64,000 bases of DNA from Acidovorax sp. GBBC 1281 (GCF_028473645.1 NZ_CP097269.1:4606001-4670000); one strand, 5' to 3'. Positions 44,167 to 54,129 are shown, counted from the stretch's first letter. Made by a program: numbers and translations. Notes: a model not told the origin generated them from the sequence alone.

Positions 44167-44859
44167 ATGTTCCAGCTCTACATCGGCAACAAGAACTACT
44201 CCTCCTGGTCCATGCGCCCCTGGGTGCTGCTGCGCCAGGCCGGCATCGCGTTCGAGGAAGTGCCGCTGCGTTTCGACAGCTTCGACGAAGGCTCGCAGTT
44301 CAAGCAGAAGATCCAGGCGGTCACACCCACCGGCAAGGTGCCCGTGCTGGTCGACGGCGACCTGGCGGTGTGGGACACCCTCGCCATCGCCGAATACGTG
44401 GCGGAAAGGCACCCGGACAAGGCGCTGTGGCCTGCCGACCCGGCCGCCCGCGCACGGGCCCGCAGCGTCTGCGCCGAGATGCACAGCGGCTTCTCCGCGC
44501 TGCGCGGCGCCTGCCCCATGAACATCGAGGCCCGCCTGCCCGACACCGGGGCCCTGCTGTGGCGCGACCGCCCCGCCGTGCGCGCCGACGTGGCGCGGCT
44601 GATCGAGATGTGGACGGCGCTGCTGCAGGCGCACGGCGGCCCGCTGCTGTTCGGCGGGTTCACCATCGCCGATGCCTTCTTCGCCCCCGTGTGTTCGCGC
44701 CTGACCACCTACGCCCTGCCGCTGCCAGCGCACATCGCGGGCTATGTGGAGCGCGTGCTGGCGCTGCCCGGCGTGCAGGACTGGGTGCGCGGGGCCGAGG
44801 CCGAAGCGGACTTTCTCGACTTCGAAGAGCCCTACCGGCTGAGCCGCACGGCGCGCTGA
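44167..44859 (+). CDS. Glutathione S-transferase family protein
   Basis: 230 residues. The N-terminal thioredoxin-like domain has NKNYSSWSMRPWVLLRQAG (Ser-type active site as in zeta/theta-like bacterial GSTs) and cis-Pro loop GKVPVLVDGD. The C-terminal helical domain follows, with FGGFTIADAFFAPV containing the N-capping Asp. GAGGTG precedes the ATG at 44167; a longer frame from 44137 has no better support. A substrate cannot be assigned. Confidence 0.92.
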   Translation: MFQLYIGNKNYSSWSMRPWVLLRQAGIAFEEVPLRFDSFDEGSQFKQKIQAVTPTGKVPVLVDGDLAVWDTLAIAEYVAERHPDKALWPADPAARARARSVCAEMHSGFSALRGACPMNIEARLPDTGALLWRDRPAVRADVARLIEMWTALLQAHGGPLLFGGFTIADAFFAPVCSRLTTYALPLPAHIAGYVERVLALPGVQDWVRGAEAEADFLDFEEPYRLSRTAR

Positions 44860-44862
44860 TCG

Positions 44863-44890
44863 GCGAAGCGCCCGCGAGCGGGCGCTTCGC
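44863..44890 (+). terminator. 13-bp perfect hairpin after the GST gene
   Basis: gcgaagcgcccgc pairs perfectly with gcgggcgcttcgc, separated by two bases. It starts 4 bp after the GST stop. The run that follows on the plus strand is aaaa, not T-rich. The minus-strand reading has no following gene, so a GST terminator without T-run is the best reading. Its right arm ends in the TTCGC half-site of the near-PIP box. Confidence 0.5.
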
Positions 44891-44910
44891 AAAATGGAAC
44901 ATCGCTTCCG
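44886..44910 (+). promoter_or_regulatory. Imperfect PIP box (TTCGC-N15-TTCCG)
   Basis: A TTCGC half-site and, exactly 15 bases on, TTCCG (one mismatch to TTCGB). A YANNNT -10-like cacgct starts 32 bases after it (44942-44947), the spacing expected for PIP-box promoters. The ATG of the 119-residue protein is 69 bp downstream. The TTCGC overlaps the hairpin arm, which may explain it by chance. Confidence 0.35.
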
Positions 44911-44978
44911 GCCTGCGGCAGGGGCATGGCGGGAGCGGCGGCACGCTGTGCACGCAGCCACTCCAGGACCAGAGTTCC

Positions 44979-45338
44979 ATGCGTTCCACCTACTTCAGCA
45001 CCCCGCCCGATCCGTCCCTGATGGGCGTGGACCGCCCCGGCCGCCCGCCCACGCGGTTCGCCATTCCGCCCCCGCCGTTCACGCCGGGCCACGGCACCCT
45101 GCCGGACAGCGATTTCGATCCGAGGGCAGACGGCAGCCTCTCGTTCGACCGGGCCGTGGCCGCGCGCCACCACCCCGAACTGCTGGCCTGCCTCGACCGG
45201 CTGCAGGGCGATTTCGAGGCGCGCGCCATCTCGGGACCGCACGGCATCAAGACCCTGCGCTACAGCCATTCCTACGAGGCCCAGCGCATCGAGGTGATCC
45301 GCGGCGCGCTCGCGCGGCTGACGGCCGACAAGCGCTGA
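44979..45338 (+). CDS. Small hypothetical protein
   Basis: 119 residues, no recognised domain. The N-terminal 50 residues are rich in Pro, Ser, Thr and Gly with little structure (MRSTYFSTPPDPSLMGVDRP). The C-terminal 60 residues look helical (FDRAVAARHHPELLACLDRL and EAQRIEVIRGALARLTADK). There is no signal peptide or membrane span. The unstructured start and a near-PIP box upstream make a type III secreted or co-regulated protein possible, but the evidence is thin. Confidence 0.6.
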   Translation: MRSTYFSTPPDPSLMGVDRPGRPPTRFAIPPPPFTPGHGTLPDSDFDPRADGSLSFDRAVAARHHPELLACLDRLQGDFEARAISGPHGIKTLRYSHSYEAQRIEVIRGALARLTADKR

Positions 45339-45390
45339 GCGGCGCGAGGGCGGCGACGCCCCGCAGCCCACGGGGCGCCAGCCACTGCCA

Positions 45391-45440
45391 ACCGTTTTTT
45401 GCTATATTTTTAATAGCAAACCAGGCATGAAATCCGCCGG
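45391..45440. repeat. Dispersed repeat, copy 6 (upstream of cca)
   Basis: An intergenic AT-rich element centred on ttgctatatttttaatagcaa, an imperfect palindrome with the same gctat...atagc arms as the other copies. It lies about 90 bp before the cca start. Confidence 0.6.
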
Positions 45441-45529
45441 CATGGCACCGGTTTGGCCTTGAACCGATCGGTCTGGCCGCTGGGGGGATGCCTGCCGGGC
45501 CCGCAACGCCGCGCCGTACACTGCCGCCC

Positions 45530-46798
45530 ATGCAAATCTACATGGTGGGCGGTGCGGTGCGCGACAGGCTGCTGGGCCGCCCGGTCAACGACAGGGACTG
45601 GGTCGTCGTCGGCGCCACGCCCGACGAAATGGCGGGGCAGGGCTACCTGCCCGTGGGGCGCGACTTCCCGGTGTTCCTGCATCCCCAGACGCACGAGGAA
45701 TACGCCCTGGCGCGCACCGAGCGCAAGAGCGGGCGCGGCTACCGCGGCTTTGCGGTACAGGCCTCGCCCGAGGTCACGCTGGAGGAAGACCTCTCGCGCC
45801 GCGACCTCACGATCAACGCCATCGCGCAGCCGGCCGATGCGGCCGGTGCCTCCGCCTCCGACCCCTCGGCAACGCACGGCCTGTGCGACCCCTACGGCGG
45901 CGTGCGCGACCTGCAGGCGCGCGTGCTGCGCCACGTGACCGACGCCTTCCGCGAAGACCCCGTGCGCATCCTGCGCGTGGCTCGCTTCGCCGCGCGCTTC
46001 ACCGACTTCACCGTGGCCCCCGAGACCCTGGCGCTCATGCGGGAGATGGTCGAGGCCGGCGAGGTGGATCACCTGGTGGCCGAGCGCGTCTGGCAGGAAC
46101 TGGCCCGCGGCCTGATGGAGCCCGCGCCCTCGCGCATGTTCGAGGTGCTGCGCGCCTGCGGGGCGCTGGCCGTGCTGCTGCCGGAGCTCGACCGCCTGTG
46201 GGGCGTGCCCCAGCGCGCGGAGTACCACCCCGAGGTCGACACCGGCGTGCACGTGATGATGGTGCTGGACATGGCCGCGCGGCTGCAGGCGCCCCTGGCC
46301 GTGCGCTTCGCCTGCCTGGTGCACGACCTGGGCAAGGGCACCACTGCGGCCGACGTGCTGCCGCGCCACATCGGCCACGAAACCCGCAGCGCCGAACTGC
46401 TGCGCGACGTGTGCGAGCGCCTGCGCGTGCCGGTGGACTGCCGCGAAACCGCCGACGTGGTGGCACGCGAACACGGCCACATCCACCGCAGCGCGGACCT
46501 CAACGCCGCCGCCCTGGTGCGGCTCCTGGAGCGTTGCGACGCCCTGCGCAAGCCGGCGCGCTTTGCCGAGGTGCTGCTGGCCTGCGAATGCGACGCGCGG
46601 GGCCGGCTCGGCTTCGAAGAGACGCCCTACCCCCAGCGCCCCCGGCTGGCAGCCATCCTCGCGGCGGCGCAGTCGGTGGTGACGGCGGAGATCGCCGCCC
46701 GCGCCGCAGCGTCGGGCGCCGCGGGCCCGCAGGTGGGCGAATGGATCCGCAAGGCGCGGATGAGCGCGGTGGCCGACTGGCTGGCCGCACAGGACTGA
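45530..46798 (+). CDS. cca: CCA tRNA nucleotidyltransferase
   Basis: Adds or repairs the 3' CCA of tRNAs. It has 422 residues, with the ATG at 45530 ([20 protein letters not shown]). The nucleotidyltransferase motif GGAVRD and the carboxylates in NDRDWVVVG are present, followed by [10 protein letters not shown] and the RVARFAARF region. A C-terminal HD domain ([11 protein letters not shown], with RREH-like [10 protein letters not shown]) gives the phosphohydrolase activity found in E. coli-type class II enzymes. A standalone housekeeping gene. Confidence 0.96.
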   Translation: MQIYMVGGAVRDRLLGRPVNDRDWVVVGATPDEMAGQGYLPVGRDFPVFLHPQTHEEYALARTERKSGRGYRGFAVQASPEVTLEEDLSRRDLTINAIAQPADAAGASASDPSATHGLCDPYGGVRDLQARVLRHVTDAFREDPVRILRVARFAARFTDFTVAPETLALMREMVEAGEVDHLVAERVWQELARGLMEPAPSRMFEVLRACGALAVLLPELDRLWGVPQRAEYHPEVDTGVHVMMVLDMAARLQAPLAVRFACLVHDLGKGTTAADVLPRHIGHETRSAELLRDVCERLRVPVDCRETADVVAREHGHIHRSADLNAAALVRLLERCDALRKPARFAEVLLACECDARGRLGFEETPYPQRPRLAAILAAAQSVVTAEIAARAAASGAAGPQVGEWIRKARMSAVADWLAAQD

Positions 46799-46860
46799 TG
46801 CCCTTTCTTTGCCCCAGGCGCCCGCAAGCGGGCCGTTGAAAGCGATCGCCTGCCGAACAG

Positions 46861-47304
46861 TCAGCGGGTCGCGGTGCGCACCCAGCGCACGATGTCCGCA
46901 GCCCCCAGCGCGCCGGAAATGTGGGCGGACTCGCGGCCGTTCTGGAACAGGATCATCGTCGGGATGCTGCGGATCTGATGGCGCGCCGCCAGCGTCGGAT
47001 GAGCCTCGGTGTCCAGCTTGGCCAGGCGCACCTGCGGCTCCAGTTCGCGCGCGGCCTGCGCGAACGCCGGGGCCATCGCGCGGCAGGGGCCGCACCAGGG
47101 CGCCCAGAAATCCACCAGCACCGGAATGTGGCTTCGCTGCACGTGGCGCTCGAAACCATCGGCATCCAGCGTCAGAGGGGCGCCGATGAAGAGCGGCTGA
47201 TGGCACTGCCCGCAGTCGGGCGCGCTCGCCAGTTGGTCCGTCCGCACGCGATTGGTGGTGTGGCAATGGGGGCAGACGATGTGCAGGTGCGAGGTGTCGT
47301 TCAT
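46861..47304 (-). CDS. trxC: Thioredoxin 2 (zinc thioredoxin)
   Basis: 147 residues with the ATG at 47304. The N-terminal zinc ribbon (CPHC and CGQC) precedes a thioredoxin domain with active site WCGPC and cis-Pro in RSIPTMILFQNG. This domain order defines TrxC, which in E. coli is induced by oxidative stress under OxyR. An upstream in-frame ATG (47370) would add 22 non-conserved residues. It is divergent from otsB (159 bp); no OxyR site was recognised. Confidence 0.95.
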   Translation of the reverse strand: MNDTSHLHIVCPHCHTTNRVRTDQLASAPDCGQCHQPLFIGAPLTLDADGFERHVQRSHIPVLVDFWAPWCGPCRAMAPAFAQAARELEPQVRLAKLDTEAHPTLAARHQIRSIPTMILFQNGRESAHISGALGAADIVRWVRTATR

Positions 47305-47463
47305 GGAAGGCCGCAATGAGGAAGGGGGTGGCCCAGGCAGGCACAGGGCACCGGGGCAGGCCCATCGCACATGGGCACTGCGGCGGGGGTTTTCAACCCG
47401 CCTACAGCCGCCCTGCCTTGGCGCCTACAGCCCGCGCGAAGGCTTCTGGTAAGGTGGCTGGCA

Positions 47464-48201
47464 ATGCAAAATCTACCGCTACTGACTGCGAGATACGCAC
47501 TTTTCCTCGATTTTGACGGCACGCTCGCCGATATTGCGTCCCACCCCGATGCGGTGCAGGTGCCCCCGGGCATCGTGCCGGCGCTGCAGGCGCTGCACGA
47601 ACGGCTGGGCGGTGCCCTGGCCATCGCGACGGGCCGCACGCAAGCCGACATCGACCGCTTCCTGTCCCCCCTCCAGTTGCCGCTGGCCTGCGAGCATGGC
47701 GCCCAGTACCGCCTGAACAGCGGGCTCGTGGGGGCCGTGCCGGCCATGGATTTGACGGCGGTCATCCGCACCATCGAGGCACTGCGCGACCGCTATCCCG
47801 CCCTGGTCCTGGAACGCAAGAGCGCCGGCGTCGCGCTGCACTACCGCCAGGCGCAGGAACTCGAAGCGCTGTGCCGCTCGACGCTGGAGCATGCGCTCAA
47901 GCACGCGCCCGGGCTCGAACTGATGCAGGGCAAGTGCGTGCTGGAGATCAAGCCCTCGGGCCCCAGCAAGGGGCGGGCGATCACCGACTTCATGCAGCAC
48001 CCGCCCTTCCAGGGCCGCATCCCCGTGTTCGCGGGCGACGACGTGACGGACGAGAACGGCTTCGTCGCCACCCAGGCCATGGGCGGCATCGGCATCAAGG
48101 TGGGCACGGGCGAGACGCAGGCGACGGTGCGCTGCGACGACACCACCGTGCTGCGCGAATGGCTCTACCAGATGGCGGCGCCGGAAAGGCCCGCCGCATG
48201 A
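47464..48201 (+). CDS. otsB: Trehalose-6-phosphate phosphatase
   Basis: 245 residues; a HAD-superfamily enzyme that dephosphorylates trehalose-6-phosphate. Motif I FLDFDGTLADIA (nucleophile Asp), motif II IATGRTQ, the cap segment and motif IV FAGDDVTDENGF are in order. The ATG at 47464 is chosen because the earlier open frame has no family residues. It is first in an otsB-GH15-otsA operon with an ATGA overlap to the GH15 gene. Trehalose here is likely an osmoprotectant. Confidence 0.95.
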   Translation: MQNLPLLTARYALFLDFDGTLADIASHPDAVQVPPGIVPALQALHERLGGALAIATGRTQADIDRFLSPLQLPLACEHGAQYRLNSGLVGAVPAMDLTAVIRTIEALRDRYPALVLERKSAGVALHYRQAQELEALCRSTLEHALKHAPGLELMQGKCVLEIKPSGPSKGRAITDFMQHPPFQGRIPVFAGDDVTDENGFVATQAMGGIGIKVGTGETQATVRCDDTTVLREWLYQMAAPERPAA

Positions 48202-50009
48202 AGACCGGTTCCCATTTCGGCCCGCCCGCCGAGCCCTCGCTCGCCCTGGGCCTGATCGGCAACTGCGCCATCAGCGCCCTGGTGGATGCGCAGGCGCACA
48301 TCGTGTGGTGCTGCCTGCCCCGCTTCGACGGCGACCCGGTGTTCAACGCCCTGCTGCAGCCGGGCGACGAAGGCAGCCGCTTCGCCATCGAAATCGAAGA
48401 CCTCGCCACCACCGAGCAGTGGTACGAGCCCAATACCGCAGTGCTGCGCACGCGGCTCACCGACCGTTCGGGCAACAGCATCGAGATCACGGATTTCGCC
48501 CCGCGCTTCTACGCCCGCTCGCGCTACTTTCGTCCCATGATGCTGGTGCGCCGCGTGCGCCGGCTGGAGGGTGCCCCGCGCATCCGCGTGACGGTGGATG
48601 TGCGCTACGGCTGGGGCAAGGACGCGCCCGAGATCACGCAGGGCAGCAACCACATCCGCTACGTGGGCGAGGACCTGACGCTGCGGCTGAACACCGACGT
48701 CCCCATCTCCCACGTGCTGTCGGGCCAGCCCTTCGTGATGGCGCGCGAGCACAACTTCCTTCTGGGCGCCGACGAATCCCTGCCCACCGGCATCGCCGAC
48801 ACGGCGCGCCACTACGAGCAGGAAACCGTGTGGTACTGGCGCCATTGGACGCAGCGCCTGGCAGTGCCGCTCGAATGGCAGGACGCGGTGATCCGCGCGG
48901 CCATCACGCTCAAGCTGTCGCTGTTCGAGGACACCGGCGCCATCGTGGCGGCGATGACCACGAGCATCCCCGAATCGGCCGACAGCGGTCGCAACTGGGA
49001 CTACCGCTACTGCTGGCTGCGCGATGCGTTCTTCGTCGTGCGGGCGCTCAACAGCCTGTCCGAGACGGCGACGATGGAGGACTACCTGCGCTGGCTCAGC
49101 AACGTGGTGGCCGAGGCCAGCGACGGCCACATCCAGCCGCTGTACGGCATCGGCCTGGAGCACGACCTGCCCGAGGCCTTCGTGCCGCACCTGGCCGGCT
49201 ACCGGGGCATGGGCCCGGTGCGCGTGGGCAACCAGGCGGCCGAGCATTTCCAGCACGACGTGTACGGCAACATCATCCTGGGCGCGGCCCAGGCCTTCCA
49301 CGACCAGCGGCTGCTGCACCCGGCGGGCGCGACCGAGTTCTCGCGCATGGAGCAGATCGGCGAGCTGGCCGTGCGCGTGTACGGCCAGCCCGACGCCGGC
49401 ATGTGGGAGCTGCGCACCCGCGCCCGCGTGCACACCTCGTCGGCGCTGATGAGCTGGGCCGCCTGCGACCGCCTGGCCAAGATCGCCCACTCGCTGCAGC
49501 TGCCGGAACGCGCAGACTACTGGAGCGCGCACGCCCGGTCGATGCGCGACGAGATCCTGGAAAAGTCCTGGAGCGAGGAGCGCCAGGCCTTTGCCGAGAG
49601 CTTCGGCGGCAACGAGCTGGACGCCAGCGTGCTGCTGATGGCCGAGGTGGGCCTGATCGACCCGATGGACCCGCGCTTCGTCTCGACGGTGGACGCCATG
49701 GAGGCGTCGCTCTGCGACGGCCCCTACATGCGCCGCTACGAGGCCGCGGACGACTTCGGCAAGCCCGACACCGCCTTCAACATCTGCGCGTTCTGGCGCA
49801 TCGACGCGCTGGCCCGCATCGGCCGAAAAGCGCAGGCGCGCGAGATCTTCGAGGCCCTGCTGGCCACGCGCAACCCGCTCGGACTGCTGTCCGAGGACAC
49901 GCACGCGCAGACCGGGGAGATGTGGGGCAACTTCCCGCAGACCTATTCCATGGTCGGCATCATCAATGCCGCCGTCCGGCTGTCCGACCCCTGGGACAGC
50001 GTGATCTGA
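48198..50009 (+). CDS. GH15-family glucoamylase-like protein, possible trehalase
   Basis: A 603-residue glycoside hydrolase family 15 protein without a signal peptide. The N-terminal beta-sandwich starts LGLIGNCAISALVDAQAHIVWCCLPRFD. The (alpha/alpha)6 barrel includes GRNWDYRYCWLRDAFFVV (around residues 265-282), a conserved GH15 block. It lies between otsB and otsA, overlapping otsB by ATGA. GH15 members in this setting are often trehalases or act on alpha-1,4/alpha-1,1 glucosides, so trehalose turnover is a reasonable inference but not shown. Confidence 0.9.
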   Translation: MKTGSHFGPPAEPSLALGLIGNCAISALVDAQAHIVWCCLPRFDGDPVFNALLQPGDEGSRFAIEIEDLATTEQWYEPNTAVLRTRLTDRSGNSIEITDFAPRFYARSRYFRPMMLVRRVRRLEGAPRIRVTVDVRYGWGKDAPEITQGSNHIRYVGEDLTLRLNTDVPISHVLSGQPFVMAREHNFLLGADESLPTGIADTARHYEQETVWYWRHWTQRLAVPLEWQDAVIRAAITLKLSLFEDTGAIVAAMTTSIPESADSGRNWDYRYCWLRDAFFVVRALNSLSETATMEDYLRWLSNVVAEASDGHIQPLYGIGLEHDLPEAFVPHLAGYRGMGPVRVGNQAAEHFQHDVYGNIILGAAQAFHDQRLLHPAGATEFSRMEQIGELAVRVYGQPDAGMWELRTRARVHTSSALMSWAACDRLAKIAHSLQLPERADYWSAHARSMRDEILEKSWSEERQAFAESFGGNELDASVLLMAEVGLIDPMDPRFVSTVDAMEASLCDGPYMRRYEAADDFGKPDTAFNICAFWRIDALARIGRKAQAREIFEALLATRNPLGLLSEDTHAQTGEMWGNFPQTYSMVGIINAAVRLSDPWDSVI

Positions 50010-50069
50010 AAGGCGCCGCATCCGCTACGCCCACCCCGACTGCCCGTTCGCACCGCAAGGAAATTTCCC

Positions 50070-51437
50070 ATGAGCCGCCTCGTCGTCATCTCCAACCGCA
50101 TCGCCGATCCCCGCAAGCCCGCCGCCGGAGGCCTGGCGGTCGCGCTGGGCGAGACGCTGAGCCGCACCGGAGGCCTGTGGTTCGGCTGGAGCGGCAATAT
50201 CTCCGAAGACGGCCTGCCCGGTGAAGGCAAGCTGCAGACGCGCCAGGCGGGCACCGTCACCCTGGCCACCGTGGATTTGTGCCAGGAAGACCACGACAGC
50301 TACTACAGCGGCTACAGCAACAGCGTGCTGTGGCCCGTGTTCCATTACCGGCTGGACCTGGCGGATTTCAACGCCAGCTACATCGCCGGCTACCGCCGCG
50401 TGAACCAGATGTTCGCCCGCAAGCTGCTGCCGCTGCTCAAGGAAGACGACACCATCTGGGTGCACGACTACCACCTGATCCCGCTCGCCGCCGAGCTGCG
50501 GGCGCTGGGCTGCCGCCAGCGCATCGGGTTCTTCCTGCACATCCCGGTGCCGCCGCCGCTCATCATGGCCGCCATCCCGCAGCACGAATGGCTCATGCGC
50601 TCCCTGTTCGCCTACGACCTCGTGGGCCTGCAGAGCGAGGCCGACGTGTCGCATTTCACGCGCTACCTGAGCAACGAAGCCAATGCGGAAACCGTGGGCC
50701 CGCAGCACCTGCGCGCCTTCGGCGCCACGGTGCAGGTGGGGGCCTTCCCCATCGGCATCGACGTGGACGAATTCACCCGCCTGGCCGCCGCGCCCGAGGC
50801 CGTGCAGACCTTCACCGCCATGCGCGACGAGTATTCGCGCCGGCGCCTGCTGCTGGGCATCGACCGGCTGGACTATTCCAAGGGCATCCCGCAGCGCGTG
50901 CGCGCCTTCCGCGAGCTGCTGGCGCGCTACCCCGAGAACCACCACAGCGCCACGCTGGTGATGATCGCCTCGCCCACCCGCGACAGCGTGGACGCCTATG
51001 CCGACCTGCGCCAGGAGCTGGAAGGCCTGTGCGGCGCCATCAACGGCGACTACGGCGAACTCGACTGGATGCCGCTGCGCTACATCCACCGCACCGTGGC
51101 CCGCAAGCGCGTGCCGGGCCTGTGCCGCGCCGCCGCCGTGGGCCTGGTGACGCCGCTGCGCGACGGCATGAACCTGGTCGCCAAGGAATACATCGCCGCC
51201 CAGGACCCGGACGACCCCGGCGTGCTGGTGCTGTCGCGCTTCGCAGGCGCGGCCGAGCAGATGAAGGAAGCGCTGCTGGTCAACCCCTACGACACGCAGG
51301 GCATGGCCGACACCATCCAGACCGCGCTGCAGATGCCGCTCAAGGAACGCCAGCGGCGCCACCAGGCGCTGATGGAGCGCATCCGGGAGCACGACATCCA
51401 CTGGTGGCGCAAGACGTTCCTGGAGACGCTGGGCTGA
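50070..51437 (+). CDS. otsA: Alpha,alpha-trehalose-phosphate synthase (UDP-forming)
   Basis: A 455-residue GT20 glycosyltransferase joining UDP-glucose and glucose-6-phosphate. It begins [30 protein letters not shown] binds the phosphate; [12 protein letters not shown] and [11 protein letters not shown] line the active site. [21 protein letters not shown] carries the catalytic Arg and Lys. AAGG lies before the ATG, 60 bp after the GH15 gene. It completes the trehalose operon. A non-coding 220-bp gap with a promoter for vgrG follows. Confidence 0.96.
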   Translation: MSRLVVISNRIADPRKPAAGGLAVALGETLSRTGGLWFGWSGNISEDGLPGEGKLQTRQAGTVTLATVDLCQEDHDSYYSGYSNSVLWPVFHYRLDLADFNASYIAGYRRVNQMFARKLLPLLKEDDTIWVHDYHLIPLAAELRALGCRQRIGFFLHIPVPPPLIMAAIPQHEWLMRSLFAYDLVGLQSEADVSHFTRYLSNEANAETVGPQHLRAFGATVQVGAFPIGIDVDEFTRLAAAPEAVQTFTAMRDEYSRRRLLLGIDRLDYSKGIPQRVRAFRELLARYPENHHSATLVMIASPTRDSVDAYADLRQELEGLCGAINGDYGELDWMPLRYIHRTVARKRVPGLCRAAAVGLVTPLRDGMNLVAKEYIAAQDPDDPGVLVLSRFAGAAEQMKEALLVNPYDTQGMADTIQTALQMPLKERQRRHQALMERIREHDIHWWRKTFLETLG

Positions 51438-51614
51438 GGGGCTGCAGCGGTGGCTTGCAGTTCGTGCCATTTATTTTCGCGGCTGCGCTTGACGGCCGTG
51501 CCCCTTGCTTTGAAGCCGAATTGGCTCAGTGCGGATAGCAAAAAGCCCCTGATTTTTGCAAGAAAGTAACGCAACTATCGCGCAATTTTTTTCACCGTTG
51601 ACAGGAAATTTTTT

Positions 51615-51642
51615 CTGACTTTCCGCACAGCGGATATATGAT
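51615..51642 (+). promoter_or_regulatory. Putative promoter of vgrG
   Basis: ctgact (-35-like) and tatgat (-10-like, 5 of 6) separated by 16 bp, in an AT-rich stretch (about 51538-51655) unlike the surrounding GC-rich DNA, 19 bp before the GTG start. Another ttgaca lies at 51598 but has no -10 at correct spacing. Confidence 0.4.
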
Positions 51643-51660
51643 CGCGGCCATTTCAATGTA

Positions 51661-54129
51661 GTGGCCCGGTCCGCGGGCCTGCCAAACATGACCCGCCGCG
51701 TCACGATCCAAACGCCCCTGGGAGGGCAGCTGCAGTTCCGGCAGCTGCAGGGCAAGGAAGCCATCAGCCAGTTGTTCTGCCTCGACCTGGATTTGTTGAG
51801 CGACAGCAAAAGCATCGACCCGAAGGCGCTACTGGGCAAGAACGCCACGGTCGTGGTGGAAACGCAAGGTGGCGGTCGGCGCTACCTGGACGGCATCGTC
51901 ACCCGCTTCGGCATGCAGGGCGAGGACCACCGGTATTACTCTTACCGCCTGCGCCTGCAGCCCTGGCTGTGGCTCGCCACCCGCAAGACCGATTTCAAAA
52001 TATTCCAGAACAAGACCGCGCCGGAGATCGTCGAAGAGGTCTTGGGCAAATACGGCTACCCCCTGCAAAAGAAGCTCACCCGCAGCTACCGCAGCTGGGA
52101 CTATTGCGTGCAATACGGCGAGAGCGATTGCGACTTCGTGTCCCGGCTGCTGGAGCACGAAGGGGCGTACTACTACTTCGAGCATGCGGCCGGCCAGCAC
52201 ACCCTGATCCTGGCCGACGACATCGTCGCCTCGCACAGCCCGCTGCCGGGGGCGGCGGTCATCCCGTTCTATCCCCCGGAGAAGGCGGCGGTCGCCGACA
52301 AGGAAAACATCCATGCCTGGGAACTGCACCAGGCCATCCATTCAGGCCGGCACTACAACGACGACTACGACTTCCAAAAACCCCGTGCCGACCTGTCCAA
52401 CATGCGCCAGACCCCGCCGGGGCACGCGCACGACGCCCACGAAGTCTACGAATGGCCGGGCGGCTACACCCAGTTCGGCGACGGCGAGGCCTATGCCCGC
52501 GTGCGCCTGCAATCGAGCCTTACCGGCCAAAGCACCGTCAAAGGCCAGTCGCGCCACCGGGCGCTCGCCACCGGCTACACCTTCACCCTGGAGAACTACC
52601 CGCGGGAAGACCAGAACCAGCAATACCTGCTGACCGGCATCGAATACCACTTCAAGGAAAACCCCCAGGTCAGCGCCGCCGCGCCCGGCCCCAAGGGAGC
52701 GCCGCAGGAAGAAGGGTCTTTCCAGAAGTTCACCTTGCAGGCCCAGCCTACCAGCCTGCCGTACACCCCCGAGCGCACCACGCCGAAGCCTCGCACCACC
52801 GGCCCGCAGACCGCCGTGGTGGTGGGCCCGCCGGGTGAAGAAATCTGGCCCGACCAGTACGGCCGCGTGAAGGTGCAGTTCCACTGGGACCGCATCGGGG
52901 CGATGAACGAGAACTCCAGTTGCTGGGTGCGGGTATCGAGCAGCTGGGCGGGCTCTGGATTCGGGGCCGTCTTCATTCCCCGGATCAACCAAGAAGTGGT
53001 GGTGGATTTCCTGAATGGCGACCCGGACTATCCGATCATCACCGGCTGCGTCTACAACGCCGACAACATGCCGCCGTGGGCGCTGCCGGGCAATGCCACG
53101 CAATCAGGAATCAAGACCAAATCCAGCAAGGGTGGTGCCTTCGGCGACGGATTGAAGAACGGCGCGGGCGATGCCAACGCCATCCGCTTCGAGGACAAGG
53201 CCGGGGCCGAGCAGCTGTGGCTGCATGCGCAGAAGGACCAGCTGTCCGAGGTGGAAAACGACGAGGACCGTTGGATCGGCCACGACCTGCGCACCGTGGT
53301 GGACCACGATGAAACCCGCACGGTGCACCACGACCGTGTGACCACCATCGACCACGACGAAACCCAGACTGTCCACAACGACCGCCAGCGGCGCGTGGAC
53401 CACAACGAAACCCTGTCCGTGGGCGACAACCGCCAGCGGGACGTGGGCATCGACGAAACGGTGCGCATCGGCAAGAACCGCACCAAGACCATCGGGCGGA
53501 GCGAAGAGGACGACATCGGCCGGGACTGGACGATCCAGGTGGGCTCCCACAAGAAGGAAACCGTGGGCAAGACCTACCGCGAGACCACCGGCCTCGCGAA
53601 GCTGATGAACATCGGCATGGCCTACAGCCGCAACGTGGGCATGGCGATGAACTCCCTGGTCGGCATGCTCCAGGCCAGCGAAGTCGGCCTGCAGAAAAAG
53701 CTGTTCGTCGGCCAGGGCTACACCGCCAGCATCGGCCGATCGTTCGAACTGAAAGTGGGCGAACGCAAGACGGAAACCGTTGGCCAGGTCTCCATCCATT
53801 CGAGCGGCGACCACCTGGAGCTCGCGTGCGGCCAGGCCCGGATCGTGCTGAAGGCCGATGGCGGCATCTACCTCAAGGGCGCGCACATCGAACTGCAGGG
53901 CGACAGCGGCATCCATGGCGACGCCGGCACCATCCAGTGGAATTGCGGCGCCAGCCAGACCCCGCCGGCGGCCCCGGCGGGCGGCGATGGCGCAGGCAAC
54001 GCGGACAGCGCCGCCAGTGCCGGATCGCCCGGCAAGACACCCGGCTTCGCCGGGCAGGCCGCAGCATCCGCCAGGGCGGCCGCGCCAGGCGCCCCACCCG
54101 CGTCCGTGCTGGCCAAATCGGCGTTCTGA
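51661..54129 (+). CDS. vgrG: Type VI secretion tip protein VgrG
   Basis: 822 residues from GTG 51661; an ATG at 51688 would give 813. VgrG trimers cap the T6SS tube and carry effectors. The gp27-like N-terminus (TIQTPLGGQLQFRQLQGKEA, YCVQYGESDCDFVSRLLEHEG) and gp5-like OB domain (IWPDQYGRVKVQFHWDR, WAGSGFGAVFIPRINQEVVV) are present. The C-terminal spike comes next: repeated VDHDETRTVHHDR-type units (residues about 540-640) forming a triangular beta-helix, then a DUF2345-like end. The last 60 residues are an Ala/Gly/Pro tail. It is immediately followed by the PAAR-Rhs gene. Confidence 0.95.
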   Translation: MARSAGLPNMTRRVTIQTPLGGQLQFRQLQGKEAISQLFCLDLDLLSDSKSIDPKALLGKNATVVVETQGGGRRYLDGIVTRFGMQGEDHRYYSYRLRLQPWLWLATRKTDFKIFQNKTAPEIVEEVLGKYGYPLQKKLTRSYRSWDYCVQYGESDCDFVSRLLEHEGAYYYFEHAAGQHTLILADDIVASHSPLPGAAVIPFYPPEKAAVADKENIHAWELHQAIHSGRHYNDDYDFQKPRADLSNMRQTPPGHAHDAHEVYEWPGGYTQFGDGEAYARVRLQSSLTGQSTVKGQSRHRALATGYTFTLENYPREDQNQQYLLTGIEYHFKENPQVSAAAPGPKGAPQEEGSFQKFTLQAQPTSLPYTPERTTPKPRTTGPQTAVVVGPPGEEIWPDQYGRVKVQFHWDRIGAMNENSSCWVRVSSSWAGSGFGAVFIPRINQEVVVDFLNGDPDYPIITGCVYNADNMPPWALPGNATQSGIKTKSSKGGAFGDGLKNGAGDANAIRFEDKAGAEQLWLHAQKDQLSEVENDEDRWIGHDLRTVVDHDETRTVHHDRVTTIDHDETQTVHNDRQRRVDHNETLSVGDNRQRDVGIDETVRIGKNRTKTIGRSEEDDIGRDWTIQVGSHKKETVGKTYRETTGLAKLMNIGMAYSRNVGMAMNSLVGMLQASEVGLQKKLFVGQGYTASIGRSFELKVGERKTETVGQVSIHSSGDHLELACGQARIVLKADGGIYLKGAHIELQGDSGIHGDAGTIQWNCGASQTPPAAPAGGDGAGNADSAASAGSPGKTPGFAGQAAASARAAAPGAPPASVLAKSAF

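Noticed and set aside
51480..51660. Small gene in the AT-rich gap before vgrG
   Set aside because: Only short frames with no ribosome site or conserved features; it is better explained as promoter region.
53280..53600. Tandem-looking DNA and protein repeat (DHDETRTVHHDR-like units)
   Set aside because: This is the normal beta-helix spike of VgrG, not an independent repeat array.
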